In this document: positions 1-8,572 of the stretch, one piece after another | Numbering within the stretch: the first letter of the stretch is position 1 | Layout: every line of letters starts with the position of its first letter | NCBI RefSeq assembly: GCF_022352215.1 | Contig: NZ_JAKRWF010000001.1 | Location: forward strand, 1,922,001-1,986,000 | Origin: Flavihumibacter cheonanensis | Lineage (GTDB): Bacteria > Bacteroidota > Bacteroidia > Chitinophagales > Chitinophagaceae | DNA length: 64,000 nucleotides | Direction of reading: 5' to 3' | Made by a program: the position numbers and the translations under genes | The notes under the pieces: model-generated | What the model was told of the DNA's origin: nothing | Seen by the model: only the letters and a program-made list of their open reading frames with translations | Databases searched by the model: none

Positions 1-756
1 CGTTATTTTGACGTGGCTCTTAACCAGGATGGAGAGGCTGTAATAATCTGGCTGGATAACCGGAAAACAGGTAACCAGGAGGGTTCAGCATTATTTATGG
101 CAACTACTTACCAGCAGGAAGGTTTTCAGCAACAACATAAAATCAGTGAAACAACCTGCCAATGCTGCCGCACCAAGTTACTGATTGATCAACAAAACCG
201 GATTCATGTAGTTTACCGTGCTATCCTTCAGGACTCAATTCGGGATATGGTGCACCAGGTATCTACGGACGGAGGTAAAACATTCAGCACACCAAAACGT
301 ATTCATGAGGATAACTGGATCGTAAAAACCTGTCCTCATACAGGCCCGACTATGACCATCAATAGATCTGGTCTTCATTTTGCCTGGTATTCTGCCTCAC
401 CTAAGAAAGCAACTTATTTTACGAGCAGCCTGGATAACGGAAGCAGTTTTACAGGTTTCACAACCCTAAGTGAAACTGCAAGGCACCCACAAATACATAG
501 TTTGGCAAATCAGTTGATCGGAATTGTATGGGATGAAGTACTAAGAATGGGTGAAAAACCTGCAACCGGCATTGGTATGGAATGGAAAAGCAGGGAGGGT
601 AAAACGATTGGCAAATTTGCCCTGACCTCACCCGAGGAAATGGCTTCTTACCCGGTAATTCTGCCGCTGGAAGATGCATTTCTGGTTGCTTACCAGGTTA
701 AAACCTCTGCAGGTCAACGGATTGGATGGAAAATAGCAGTGCCCCCAACTCAATAA
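1..756 (+). CDS. Sialidase-like (BNR/Asp-box) protein, 5' end cut by window
   Basis: The reading frame is open from the first base, so the start lies to the left of the window and the apparent GTG at 13 is internal. The visible part resembles Bacteroidota exo-alpha-sialidase-type six-bladed propellers. It has an Asp-box-like stretch (STDGGKTFS) and a second one (SSLDNGSSF), separated by a strand with HFAWYS. A TCQCC cluster near visible residue 54 could bind a metal or form disulfides. This is a fold-level call: no catalytic arginine triad or tyrosine/glutamate pair could be assigned, so sialidase activity is not shown. The methyltransferase gene follows after 31 bases on the same strand. Confidence 0.6.
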   Translation, partial: RYFDVALNQDGEAVIIWLDNRKTGNQEGSALFMATTYQQEGFQQQHKISETTCQCCRTKLLIDQQNRIHVVYRAILQDSIRDMVHQVSTDGGKTFSTPKRIHEDNWIVKTCPHTGPTMTINRSGLHFAWYSASPKKATYFTSSLDNGSSFTGFTTLSETARHPQIHSLANQLIGIVWDEVLRMGEKPATGIGMEWKSREGKTIGKFALTSPEEMASYPVILPLEDAFLVAYQVKTSAGQRIGWKIAVPPTQ

Positions 757-787
757 GTCCTTAAATTAGATTTCGTACCTTTAACCA

Positions 788-1360
788 ATGTGGTTTAAGG
801 ACGATCCGGCTTTCCATACCTTGTATCCGGTTGAACTCAGCCAGATGGCAAGAAGGCATTGGACACCTTTGTTGGTAGCCAGAAAAGCAGCACGCTTCCT
901 GGTGACCCAACCCGGGGACCGAATACTTGATATTGGAAGTGGAGCAGGGAAGTTCTGCCTGGCAGCAGCCAGAGAATGCCCCCAGGGGAAATTCACAGGT
1001 ATCGAACAACGTCGCAACCTGGTAGAATATGCCAACCAGGCCCTTGAAATAACCGGTCTAACAAATGCCGAGTTTTTGCATGGAAACATTACCGACTTGA
1101 ATTTCAAGGACTTCGATCATTTTTATTTTTATAATTCTTTTTACGAGTATATCGTAGACAGTGAAAAAATAGATGATCAAATTTCTTTTTCAAGCGACTT
1201 ATTCAATTACTACAGTCATTATCTTTATAAACAATTGTGCAAAGCCCCTGAAGGTACCCGTTTGGTTACCTACCACAGTCTGGAAACGGAAATCCCTCCC
1301 TCTTTCCAACTGGTAGCCACAGAAATAAATGATCAATTAAAATTTTGGGTTAAACTGTAA
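788..1360 (+). CDS. Class I SAM-dependent methyltransferase
   Basis: This 190-residue protein has a Rossmann methyltransferase core. Motif I (DIGSGAGKF) lies at about residues 48-56, with an acidic residue (E73) ending the second strand, where the ribose of S-adenosylmethionine normally binds. The substrate is unknown; the remainder (many Tyr/Phe around 110-125, short C-terminus) matches no specific subfamily I recognise. The ATG at 788 is preceded by TACCTTTA at 776-783, four bases away, a promoter-like -7 element discussed in the findings. It is followed after 17 bases by a small unknown gene and may be co-transcribed with it. Confidence 0.75.
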   Translation: MWFKDDPAFHTLYPVELSQMARRHWTPLLVARKAARFLVTQPGDRILDIGSGAGKFCLAAARECPQGKFTGIEQRRNLVEYANQALEITGLTNAEFLHGNITDLNFKDFDHFYFYNSFYEYIVDSEKIDDQISFSSDLFNYYSHYLYKQLCKAPEGTRLVTYHSLETEIPPSFQLVATEINDQLKFWVKL

Positions 1361-1377
1361 AACCATTTGGTACTGTT

Positions 1378-1671
1378 ATGGCTAAAAACTTGGATGACTA
1401 CAGGTGTAAACTGGTTAGTAAAATTTTGCAGGCTCCAACAACAGATCATGTCACCCGCTATTTCAATGCGGCGATCAGGAGTCTGAAAGAACACAAAGTA
1501 AACGGATACGTTACAAAACGGTTCCTGGATAAAATTGAGCTGGAACTTGATTCCATCCAACCGGATCAATTAAACACTCAACAACTTTATAACCGGGAAA
1601 AAGCTTATCAGCTAACCGCTATCTGTAAACTCCAGCTCTTCCCCACTGCAACAATTCCTTCTATTGCATAA
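1378..1671 (+). CDS. Small conserved-looking hypothetical protein
   Basis: This 97-residue protein is not recognised. It is mostly predicted helical, rich in Lys, Leu, Gln and Asn, with no signal peptide, membrane segment or cysteine cluster. It sits 17 bases after the methyltransferase on the same strand, which suggests an operon. Its 3' end overlaps the convergent cupin gene by 11 bases. Codon use looks like its neighbours and no longer frame competes on either strand, so I think it is a real gene. Confidence 0.5.
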   Translation: MAKNLDDYRCKLVSKILQAPTTDHVTRYFNAAIRSLKEHKVNGYVTKRFLDKIELELDSIQPDQLNTQQLYNREKAYQLTAICKLQLFPTATIPSIA

Positions 1672-2209
1672 TACGTTCTGCTCCTACATGAGTTCTTCGG
1701 GAAATGTTGCCAAAATGTTTTTTGGGATATAATAAGGCATGTAGAAAGCGAACCAGGAACAAAGGAACAGATTTCAATCTGATTTCCTGCTTATACTTAT
1801 ATGCCAACCCGATTTTATGTTTTAAACTAAGATCCTTTTTCCCCTTCCCAAATTGCTTATTAGCCATGGCAAAACTTTCCCTCAAAAAACCGGCGGTATT
1901 TAGTGCGGGATATACCATCCAATCCAATTCAGTACAACCATCCTGCGCATTCCACATCGCATGCTCCTGAAAGGGTTCAATCTGAAATGAATGACCTGCT
2001 TTAACCCGGTCCAGTTTACCCTGGTGAAACAAGATTAATTCTCCACTGATAACAGAAAACTTTTCCTGCTGTGCAATATGATAATGTAAGGGTGGAGCAA
2101 TTCCTTTACCCCTGTATGACATACGCATTACCAGTTGTTCCTCCCCTTTGCCTTCTATCAGAAAAACGATTCGTTGTCCCGTTAATTTGTTTTCAATACA
2201 AACACTCAT
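1661..2209 (-). CDS. Cupin-domain protein
   Basis: The first 110 residues carry both cupin motifs in recognisable form: PPLHYHIAQQEKFSVISGEL, with two His and a Glu as metal ligands, then a Gly-rich turn and PFQEHAMWN with the last His. This is a single small beta-barrel of the RmlC-like cupin fold. The C-terminal 70 residues are helical and basic and resemble no named domain I recognise. Substrate and metal are unknown. The gene is convergent with the 97-residue protein and divergent from nothing nearby. The ATG at 2209 is the first in frame. Confidence 0.7.
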   Translation of the reverse strand: MSVCIENKLTGQRIVFLIEGKGEEQLVMRMSYRGKGIAPPLHYHIAQQEKFSVISGELILFHQGKLDRVKAGHSFQIEPFQEHAMWNAQDGCTELDWMVYPALNTAGFLRESFAMANKQFGKGKKDLSLKHKIGLAYKYKQEIRLKSVPLFLVRFLHALLYPKKHFGNISRRTHVGAERIMQ

Positions 2210-2288
2210 CCTTGAAATTTTCAGGCAAGATCAATCAACAGAAAAGCAGTTCAAACTACAAGCAGTATTAATTGAGAAAAACCTGTTA

Positions 2289-2963
2289 TCAGTTGCTATT
2301 CAACGGTTCCACTTTTCCATCTTCCAGTCTTTCGTAGCCACCCATTACTGTAAGGGAGCCCCTGGCTATCCTTTCTCTGATCACCGGTGAGGATTGAATA
2401 ATTTCCCGCACACCATGCTGAATATTGGCTTTTACAAAATGATCAAATATCTGATCTCCTTTAAGTTGTAAGGCCTTTATTTCGCTCTCAGCAGCAATGC
2501 TGTCCACAATTGTTTTCAGATGTCCGGATGCATGCTCCCCTTTCATATATGCACCAATCGCCCCACATCCTTCGTGACCAACTACCATTACCAGCGGCAC
2601 ATTTAAATGTTCTACTGCATATTCTATACTGCCCAGCTCAATATCTCCCATGATATTACCTGCTGTACGAATCACAAAAATATCACCTAAACCCTGGTCA
2701 AAAACCAGTTCAGGTGAAACCCGGCTATCTGAACAGGTAACAACTACTGCATACGGGTGTTGTCCTTTCGTCAACTCCTTTCTTCTCAACCTGGATTCAT
2801 CCGGATGAATAGGTTTATACTGCGTGTATCTTTTGTTTCCCTCTAGTAACCGCTCAACTGCAGCAGCAGCAGTTGGAGCGGAGGTAGTTTCCTTACCAGC
2901 ATCCGTTTGCAACGTACAAAAAACCAGCCAGCCGGTTAAAGCCAATAAAAGCATCTTTTTCAT
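2289..2963 (-). CDS. Exported beta-class carbonic anhydrase
   Basis: The protein reversibly hydrates CO2 with a catalytic zinc. The beta-class signature is complete: C77-x-D79-x-R81 (CSDSRV), and H130-x-x-C133 (GHEGCGA), giving the Cys-His-Cys zinc site and the Asp-Arg dyad. Residues 1-20 form a hydrophobic Sec signal (MKKMLLLALTGWLVF), so the mature enzyme should be periplasmic rather than cytosolic. A low-complexity TSAPTAAAA linker follows the signal. Total length of 224 is normal for the family plus a signal. The gene is divergent from the dnaE-like gene, with 116 bases between the two starts. Confidence 0.9.
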   Translation of the reverse strand: MKKMLLLALTGWLVFCTLQTDAGKETTSAPTAAAAVERLLEGNKRYTQYKPIHPDESRLRRKELTKGQHPYAVVVTCSDSRVSPELVFDQGLGDIFVIRTAGNIMGDIELGSIEYAVEHLNVPLVMVVGHEGCGAIGAYMKGEHASGHLKTIVDSIAAESEIKALQLKGDQIFDHFVKANIQHGVREIIQSSPVIRERIARGSLTVMGGYERLEDGKVEPLNSN

Positions 2964-3021
2964 GACTCAAAACTATTCAGTTGGCTACTGCCATTTTGTA
3001 ACCTCCATCACAAAAGCAGTT

Positions 3022-3053
3022 TTGTAATACTAATTTTTTTAGTATTTTTACAA
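3022..3053. promoter_or_regulatory. Inverted repeat upstream of the dnaE-dinB pair, candidate operator
   Basis: TTGTAA (3022-3027) pairs with TTACAA (3048-3053). Nested inside, AATACTAA (3026-3033) pairs with TTAGTATT (3039-3046) across five T. The combined element is an inverted repeat with a small bulge, 27 bases before the dnaE-like ATG. SOS mutasome genes are usually repressed by LexA-type proteins, so an operator is a reasonable guess, but no regulator is encoded here. The T-rich centre could instead be a divergent promoter or a terminator. Confidence 0.4.
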
Positions 3054-3056
3054 CCC

Positions 3057-3072
3057 TTCTTTCACGAAAGAA
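3057..3072. promoter_or_regulatory. Short perfect palindrome just before the dnaE-like start
   Basis: TTCTTTC (3057-3063) and GAAAGAA (3066-3072) are exact reverse complements around AC. The element ends 7 bases before the ATG at 3080, where it could hide the start in an mRNA hairpin or bind a repressor. Confidence 0.3.
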
Positions 3073-3079
3073 ACTTACC

Positions 3080-6000
3080 ATGTACCTCAACTGCAAAACC
3101 TATTTCAGCCTTCGATACGGCACGTTTTCGACACAGGAATTGGTAGATCTTGCCGAAAAAAACGGTATTGAATCACTTGCGCTGACCAATATCAACAATG
3201 TTTCAGATGCCTGGGATTTTTACAATTTGTGCCTGAAAAAAAACATCAAACCAATACTGGGCGTGGAGATTCGAAACAAGGACCGGTTTTGTTATGTATT
3301 ACTGGCACTTAATATTAATGGCTTTGAGCAGATCAACCAATTTCTTTCCTTTCATCTTCAGGAAGAACGGGCATTTCCTGAGCACCCGGGTGTAGATACA
3401 TTTTTTTCCAACCCTGATAACGTTGCCATTATCTATTCCATAGCATCCTTCTATCCTGAAAAATTAGCGAATCACGAATGGATTGGCATTCGCATGGACC
3501 AAATTACTAAATTATTTAGCTTTTCTGTTACCCGTTATCGCCATAAACTCATTGTTTTACAGCCGGTTAGTTTTTTGAACAAACGTTTTTTCAATGCCCA
3601 CCGCCTGTTAAGAGCAATTGACAACAATGTTCTTTTATCAAGACTTACTCCTGAACTCCAGGCCGGAGAAATAGAGATCTTCCAGTCGCCGGAAAAAATA
3701 CTGAAAGCATTTGCTCAATATCCGTTCATTATTACCAATACCTATCGATTGATGGAAGCCAGTTCTATCGAGATGGAGTTACACACAGATAAAAACAAAA
3801 AAACATTTAGTTCCACTCCTGAAGACGATCGTATGCTGTTGGAGAAATTAGCGATGGATGGCTGTGTATTGCGTTATGGCAGACGAAATAAAACCGCATT
3901 TGATCGGGTTAAAAAAGAATTGGCCATCATCAATCAGTTAGGCTTCAACTCCTATTTCCTTATCACCTGGGATATCATCCGTTATGCACAAAACCGGGGT
4001 TATTTTTATGTAGGAAGAGGTAGCGGTGCCAATTCCATTGTTGCTTTCTGCTTACAGATCACCGATGTAAACCCTATTGAACTCGATCTTTATTTCGAAC
4101 GATTCCTCAACCCACATCGCACTAGTCCGCCTGATTTTGACATTGATTTTTCCTGGCTTGATCGAGATGATGTGATTGACTATATCTTCAAACGATACGG
4201 CAAAAAACAAGTCGCCCTGCTGGGTATGGTTACCACTTTTCAATACAATGCATTGATTCGAGAATTGGGAAAAGTGTTCGGATTACCGAAAGGGGAAATA
4301 GATCAGTTGGCAACCAAAGGCTATTTTTCACGCTCTTCCGGTTTTGATCCGAAAAAAGCAGAAGATAAGATTCAGCAGCTCATCCTGCAATACGGACAGT
4401 TGCTTAAAAATTTCCCCAACCACCTCAGTATACATCCGGGTGGTATGTTGATCAGTGAAGCATCTATCTTTCAATACACTGGAGTTTTCATGCCTCCCAA
4501 GGGATTTCCAACTGCACAAATTGACATGTTTGTTGCGGAACAGATCGGCCTGTACAAATTGGATATTCTGAGTCAACGGGGATTGGGTCATATCAAGGAA
4601 GCCATTCGCATCGTGCGTGAAAATAAAAACATCAGCATTAATATTCACGAGATTGAAAAATTCAAAAAAGATCCGGGAGTTCGAAACCAGATCCGTTCTG
4701 TTCAAACGATTGGTTGTTTTTATATTGAGAGTCCGGCTATGCGCCAGTTACTCAAAAAGCTGGAATGTGATGATTACCTCACACTGGTAGCAGCAAGTTC
4801 CATTATACGCCCCGGAGTTGCCAGCAGCGGCATGATGAAAGCTTATATCGAACGTTACCACAAACCCGACTCCTTCGAATACATTCACCCCATCATGAAG
4901 GAATTACTCGAGGAAACCTATGGCATCATGGTATACCAGGAAGACGTGATTAAGGTAGCCCATCATTTTGCTGGTATTGATATGGGAGAAGCTGATATTC
5001 TTCGCAGGGCCATGAGCGGAAAATACAGAGGTAATCAGGAGATGATTCGCATCAAAGAAAACTTCTTTTCCAATTGTATGGAACGTGGTTATGATCCGGC
5101 GGTAATTGCAGAGGTATGGCGACAAATAGAAAGTTTTGGAGGATATAGTTTTTCCAAAGCACATTCTGCTTCTTTTGCAGTAGAGAGTTACCAGAGCCTT
5201 TATCTTAAAACCTATTACCCGCAGGAGTTCATGGTTGCAGTGATCAATAATTTTGGAGGGTTTTACAGTCGCGAGTTATATTTCTACGAACTCTCCAAAA
5301 CCGGTGCCACTATTCATGCACCCTGCATCAACAATAGCGACTGGTATACCTGCATAAAAGGACAGGATGTCTATACCGGATTTATTCATATCAAATCATT
5401 GGAACAGAAAGCAGCAGAACACCTGATTGAAGAAAGAAAAAGGGGTGGATACTACAAAAGCCTGGCAGACCTGGTGGAACGAAGCGCCATCGGAAAAGAA
5501 TCATTAAACTGCCTGATCCGATTGAATGCCTTTCGTTTCACAGGAAAAAGTAAAAAAGAACTACTTTGGGAAGCCAATCTCTGGCAGGAGCCTGCTAAAT
5601 CAAAGGAAAAACTGTTTCACCCGGCGTTGTTTGAAGAAGCACCAGTTAGTTTCCAACTACCGGAACTACCCGCTTATCCGCTGGAAGATTTATACGATGA
5701 GATGGAACTGCTCGATTTCCCCCTTTCCAACCCGTTTCCTTTGGCCGACACCGACCTGGATCAATACATTCCGGCCGCATTACTGGAGCAGTATAAAGGT
5801 AAAAAAATTACTGTTCTGGGTTATCTTATAACCTACAAGCCGGTGCGAACTATCAAAGGGGATCTGATGTGTTTCGGCACTTTCATAGATGCATCACTCA
5901 ACTGGCTTGATACCATTCATTTTCCGGATAGCCTTCAACGTTATCCCTTGCAGGGAAATGGATTCTATGCACTCACCGGAATTGTAGTGGAAGATTTTGG

Positions 6001-6100
6001 CGTACTCAACCTCGAAGTCTCATACCTGCAAAAAATCGGTCTCAAACCCCGCAACTCCCCTCAGGCAGCACAACCCCATCTCCTTCCTCCCACAGGCTAA
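3080..6100 (+). CDS. dnaE: DNA polymerase III alpha-like subunit (DnaE2/ImuC type)
   Basis: C-family DNA polymerase of 1006 residues, shorter than replicative DnaE (about 1150-1200) and in the range of the error-prone DnaE2/ImuC group. The palm is intact: PDFDIDF at 351-357 gives the catalytic pair D354 and D356, and LYKLDIL supplies the third Asp (D495). The GRGSGANS loop precedes it. The N-terminal PHP domain (1-200) is degenerate: where the metal-binding HxH motif should be it reads NCKTYFS, and ALTDH is replaced by ALTNI, so PHP proofreading is probably lost. A tandem HhH region and a C-terminal OB fold (about 920-985) follow. It is paired with dinB 52 bases downstream. Start is the ATG at 3080. 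Confidence 0.88.
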   Translation: MYLNCKTYFSLRYGTFSTQELVDLAEKNGIESLALTNINNVSDAWDFYNLCLKKNIKPILGVEIRNKDRFCYVLLALNINGFEQINQFLSFHLQEERAFPEHPGVDTFFSNPDNVAIIYSIASFYPEKLANHEWIGIRMDQITKLFSFSVTRYRHKLIVLQPVSFLNKRFFNAHRLLRAIDNNVLLSRLTPELQAGEIEIFQSPEKILKAFAQYPFIITNTYRLMEASSIEMELHTDKNKKTFSSTPEDDRMLLEKLAMDGCVLRYGRRNKTAFDRVKKELAIINQLGFNSYFLITWDIIRYAQNRGYFYVGRGSGANSIVAFCLQITDVNPIELDLYFERFLNPHRTSPPDFDIDFSWLDRDDVIDYIFKRYGKKQVALLGMVTTFQYNALIRELGKVFGLPKGEIDQLATKGYFSRSSGFDPKKAEDKIQQLILQYGQLLKNFPNHLSIHPGGMLISEASIFQYTGVFMPPKGFPTAQIDMFVAEQIGLYKLDILSQRGLGHIKEAIRIVRENKNISINIHEIEKFKKDPGVRNQIRSVQTIGCFYIESPAMRQLLKKLECDDYLTLVAASSIIRPGVASSGMMKAYIERYHKPDSFEYIHPIMKELLEETYGIMVYQEDVIKVAHHFAGIDMGEADILRRAMSGKYRGNQEMIRIKENFFSNCMERGYDPAVIAEVWRQIESFGGYSFSKAHSASFAVESYQSLYLKTYYPQEFMVAVINNFGGFYSRELYFYELSKTGATIHAPCINNSDWYTCIKGQDVYTGFIHIKSLEQKAAEHLIEERKRGGYYKSLADLVERSAIGKESLNCLIRLNAFRFTGKSKKELLWEANLWQEPAKSKEKLFHPALFEEAPVSFQLPELPAYPLEDLYDEMELLDFPLSNPFPLADTDLDQYIPAALLEQYKGKKITVLGYLITYKPVRTIKGDLMCFGTFIDASLNWLDTIHFPDSLQRYPLQGNGFYALTGIVVEDFGVLNLEVSYLQKIGLKPRNSPQAAQPHLLPPTG

Positions 6101-6105
6101 TTGTT

Positions 6106-6147
6106 TCTCACGTCTCACATTTCACGTTTCACCTTTCACCTTTCACT
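6106..6147. repeat. Heptad tandem repeat, copy 1 (between dnaE and dinB)
   Basis: Six head-to-tail 7-base units run from 6106 to 6147: TCTCACG, TCTCACA, TTTCACG, two TTTCACC and TTTCACT. The array begins 6 bases after the dnaE stop and ends 5 bases before the dinB ATG. Related heptads occur at 21008, 56858 and 62814. Confidence 0.75.
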
Positions 6148-6152
6148 TCTTT

Positions 6153-7304
6153 ATGTTCCATAGCCGCCATATCGCCCACCTTGATCTCGATGCCTTTTTT
6201 GTATCGGTTGAATGCCTGCGCAATACTGCCCTACGGGGAAAGCCACTGATTGTGGGAGGATCCGGTGACCGTGGAGTGGTTGCTGCCTGCAGTTACGAAG
6301 CACGCAGTTTTGGTATTCATAGCGCGATGCCAATGAAACTGGCCCGGCGCTTATGTCCGCAGGCTATAATTATTAGTGGCGATATGGAACAATACAGTTA
6401 TTATTCTAAACTCATCACCAGTATCATTGCTGAAAAAGTTCCGGTTTTTGAAAAATCCTCCATTGATGAGTTTTATATTGATCTCAGCGGTATGGAGAAA
6501 TACTTTGGCTGCAGCCTGTTCACGGCCGAATTAAAAAAAACAATTTTTAAAGAAAGTGGCTTGCCCATCTCCTATGCGCTGGCCAGTAACAAACTGATTA
6601 GTAAAGTAGGCACCAATGAAGTAAAACCCAACGGGCAATTGGAAATTCCTTTTGGTAATGAGAAGTCCTTTCTCGCACCGCTCGCCGTACAAAAGATGCC
6701 GGGAGTTGGAAAAGAAACGACCCAACTTTTGAATCGAATGGGAGTTGAGACAATCAAAACACTGAGTGAAATACCTGTACGACTCCTGCATAACCTGATG
6801 GGAAAAAGCGGACTGGAACTTTGGAAAAAGGCACAGGGAATGGATAATTCTCCGGTTGTACCATACCGTGAGCAGAAATCGATTTCAAGTGAAGAAACTT
6901 TTTCAAATGATACGATTGATATGCAGTTTCTCCAGCAGGAACTGGTACGGTTAACCGAAAAAATCACCTATGAATTACGCCAGCAAAATAAACTGACCGG
7001 TTGTGTCACCGTCAAAATCCGATACGCCAATTTTGATACTCATACCAAACAGGTATCTATACCTTACAGCAGTGCGGATCATATACTCATTTCAACTGCT
7101 AAACAATTATTTACTGCGTTATATGACCGTCGCTTATTGGTGCGACTCATTGGTGTACGTTTCACGCACCTGATACCAGGCAATCATCAGATCAATTTGT
7201 TTGAAGACAGCCAGGAATCCATCCGCCTTTACCAGGCGATTGACAGCATCAAAAATCGCTTTGGGGTACAAATCATCGGGCATGCTGCAGGCCAGCGGAA
7301 ATAG
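6153..7304 (+). CDS. dinB: Y-family DNA polymerase (Pol IV / DinB)
   Basis: Translesion polymerase of 383 residues. The catalytic acids are present: D11 and D13 in HLDLDAFF, and D105-E106 in SSIDEFYIDLSG, so it is an active DinB rather than a dead ImuB. The conserved YEARSFGIHSAMP segment follows (48-60), then thumb helix-hairpin-helix (KMPGVGKETTQLL) and the little-finger domain. NHQINLFED near the C-terminus is a good beta-clamp-binding peptide. I use the ATG at 6153; an in-frame extension to 5997 would overlap dnaE and translate the heptad repeat, so it is rejected. Pairing with a DnaE2-like enzyme suggests an inducible mutagenic repair module. The last 32 bases overlap the convergent gene. 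Confidence 0.93.
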   Translation: MFHSRHIAHLDLDAFFVSVECLRNTALRGKPLIVGGSGDRGVVAACSYEARSFGIHSAMPMKLARRLCPQAIIISGDMEQYSYYSKLITSIIAEKVPVFEKSSIDEFYIDLSGMEKYFGCSLFTAELKKTIFKESGLPISYALASNKLISKVGTNEVKPNGQLEIPFGNEKSFLAPLAVQKMPGVGKETTQLLNRMGVETIKTLSEIPVRLLHNLMGKSGLELWKKAQGMDNSPVVPYREQKSISSEETFSNDTIDMQFLQQELVRLTEKITYELRQQNKLTGCVTVKIRYANFDTHTKQVSIPYSSADHILISTAKQLFTALYDRRLLVRLIGVRFTHLIPGNHQINLFEDSQESIRLYQAIDSIKNRFGVQIIGHAAGQRK

Positions 7305-8508
7305 GTAATCCTGCGATCCCCAATCTCCTGCTTTCCCAATTCATCCCGGCAATACCCAGGAACAAACAAATTGCTGCAAAAAGCAACATTTCATTGGTAT
7401 AAGGAATCGCCCAGTAAAACATGGCAGTAATTCCCTGAGCCATTAACGTTAGTTCTGTCTGTAAAATTCCTGCAATGAATAACCGGCACCAGTTACTCAA
7501 TTGTCCGCCACGCATCGGCAGCAGGTTTTTCTCCATCATCCAGCCCAGCAGGAATAAACTCACAAAACCCAGTAAAACAAGGTGCAGATAACCGATCACA
7601 ACGGGTCTGTAAGCAAATGCATAATTACTTAACCCAGGTATTACTGATAAACTTTGAAGCAGAATCTTGATGCAAAAGGCCACCAGCGATAAAAACCAGA
7701 TCTGCTGAAGTCCTCTGTGTTGAATGGTTTGCTTTACCGCAGGATAAACTATCCGCAACATAAATACAACCAAAACTGGTTGAATCAGGGCGGCTATCCA
7801 GGCAGCAGTCAACATCCACAAGGGTAATCTCATCCATAGAGCCGACAGGAAATAGGAAGGGATCGATACCCATGCCAACCCGATCAACAGTTTAACCAGG
7901 CGATGCTGTGCGTCTGGAGAAAGCCGGGAAACCACGAGCGCCAATACCCCGAAGAGAAACCAACCATTGTACTGAAAATGCAGGTAAAAATAAATGGCAC
8001 CAAAATAGAGTTCCGCTTTATTAATATGATTCCCCATCAACCAGGCCAGGTAAAAAGTTCCCAGGGAAGACAATACAAGGAAAAGTACTGACCACCGGAT
8101 CAACCGAAATACCAATTGCCCTGATCGTGCAAGAAATTCCTCTTTCCAAACTTTGTAAGCAAACCACCAGCCAGCAAGAACGGATGCGGTAGAAAAAAAG
8201 ATGGATATCGGTCCATATCCCTGAAAAGGAAAACTCAATAACATTCCATAAGCAGTAGCGGTATAAATACCAAGCAGGGTATTATAGGTTTTTGCTTTCT
8301 GCTCCGGCAAGAGGCCAATGATAGCCCCCATCAAAAAGAGACTGATCCATCCGGCAAAAGCAAAATGCGAATGAGCATGTAATAAATGTTTGTGGTGAAT
8401 CCAGGGCAGGGGTAACAATATTTTCAATCGTAATACCAATCCCGCCAATGCTACCAGCAGCAGATTAAACAAAGCCAGCCGGATCCACTTGTTTGCCGTT
8501 GCATTCAT
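7273..8508 (-). CDS. Polytopic membrane protein resembling haem-copper oxidase subunit I
   Basis: A 411-residue protein with roughly ten to twelve transmembrane helices. It carries clustered histidines typical of haem-binding oxidase subunits: HHKHLLHAHSHF at 38-49 next to helix 2, HFQYNGWF in the middle and YLHLVLLGF in a late helix. I interpret it as a cytochrome-oxidase-subunit-I-like or NorB-like haem protein, not a complete oxidase: no partner subunit is encoded here. It lies directly downstream of the Crp/Fnr gene and next to the nos operon, so a role in electron flow or nitrogen-oxide metabolism is possible but is inference. I chose the ATG at 8508; a longer frame to 8562 adds 18 residues with poor character. 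It overlaps dinB by 32 bases tail to tail. Confidence 0.6.
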   Translation of the reverse strand: MNATANKWIRLALFNLLLVALAGLVLRLKILLPLPWIHHKHLLHAHSHFAFAGWISLFLMGAIIGLLPEQKAKTYNTLLGIYTATAYGMLLSFPFQGYGPISIFFSTASVLAGWWFAYKVWKEEFLARSGQLVFRLIRWSVLFLVLSSLGTFYLAWLMGNHINKAELYFGAIYFYLHFQYNGWFLFGVLALVVSRLSPDAQHRLVKLLIGLAWVSIPSYFLSALWMRLPLWMLTAAWIAALIQPVLVVFMLRIVYPAVKQTIQHRGLQQIWFLSLVAFCIKILLQSLSVIPGLSNYAFAYRPVVIGYLHLVLLGFVSLFLLGWMMEKNLLPMRGGQLSNWCRLFIAGILQTELTLMAQGITAMFYWAIPYTNEMLLFAAICLFLGIAGMNWESRRLGIAGLPISAGLQHAR

Positions 8509-8553
8509 ACCGGTTTTTGCTGCAAAAGAACACCGTGAAACCAACAAAAAAGA

Positions 8554-8565
8554 TGATCGCAATCA
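8554..8565. promoter_or_regulatory. TGA-N6-TCA half-palindrome upstream of the membrane protein
   Basis: TGA at 8554-8556 and TCA at 8563-8565 are separated by six bases, the core spacing of Crp/Fnr sites. It lies 46 bases before the ATG at 8508, but the flanks are not symmetric, so it is the weakest of the four sites. Confidence 0.25.
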
Positions 8566-8572
8566 GGTTCCA

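Noticed and set aside
5997-6152. Extended N-terminus of DinB
   Set aside because: It would overlap dnaE by 104 bases and translate the heptad repeat; the conserved start of the family lies at the ATG 6153.
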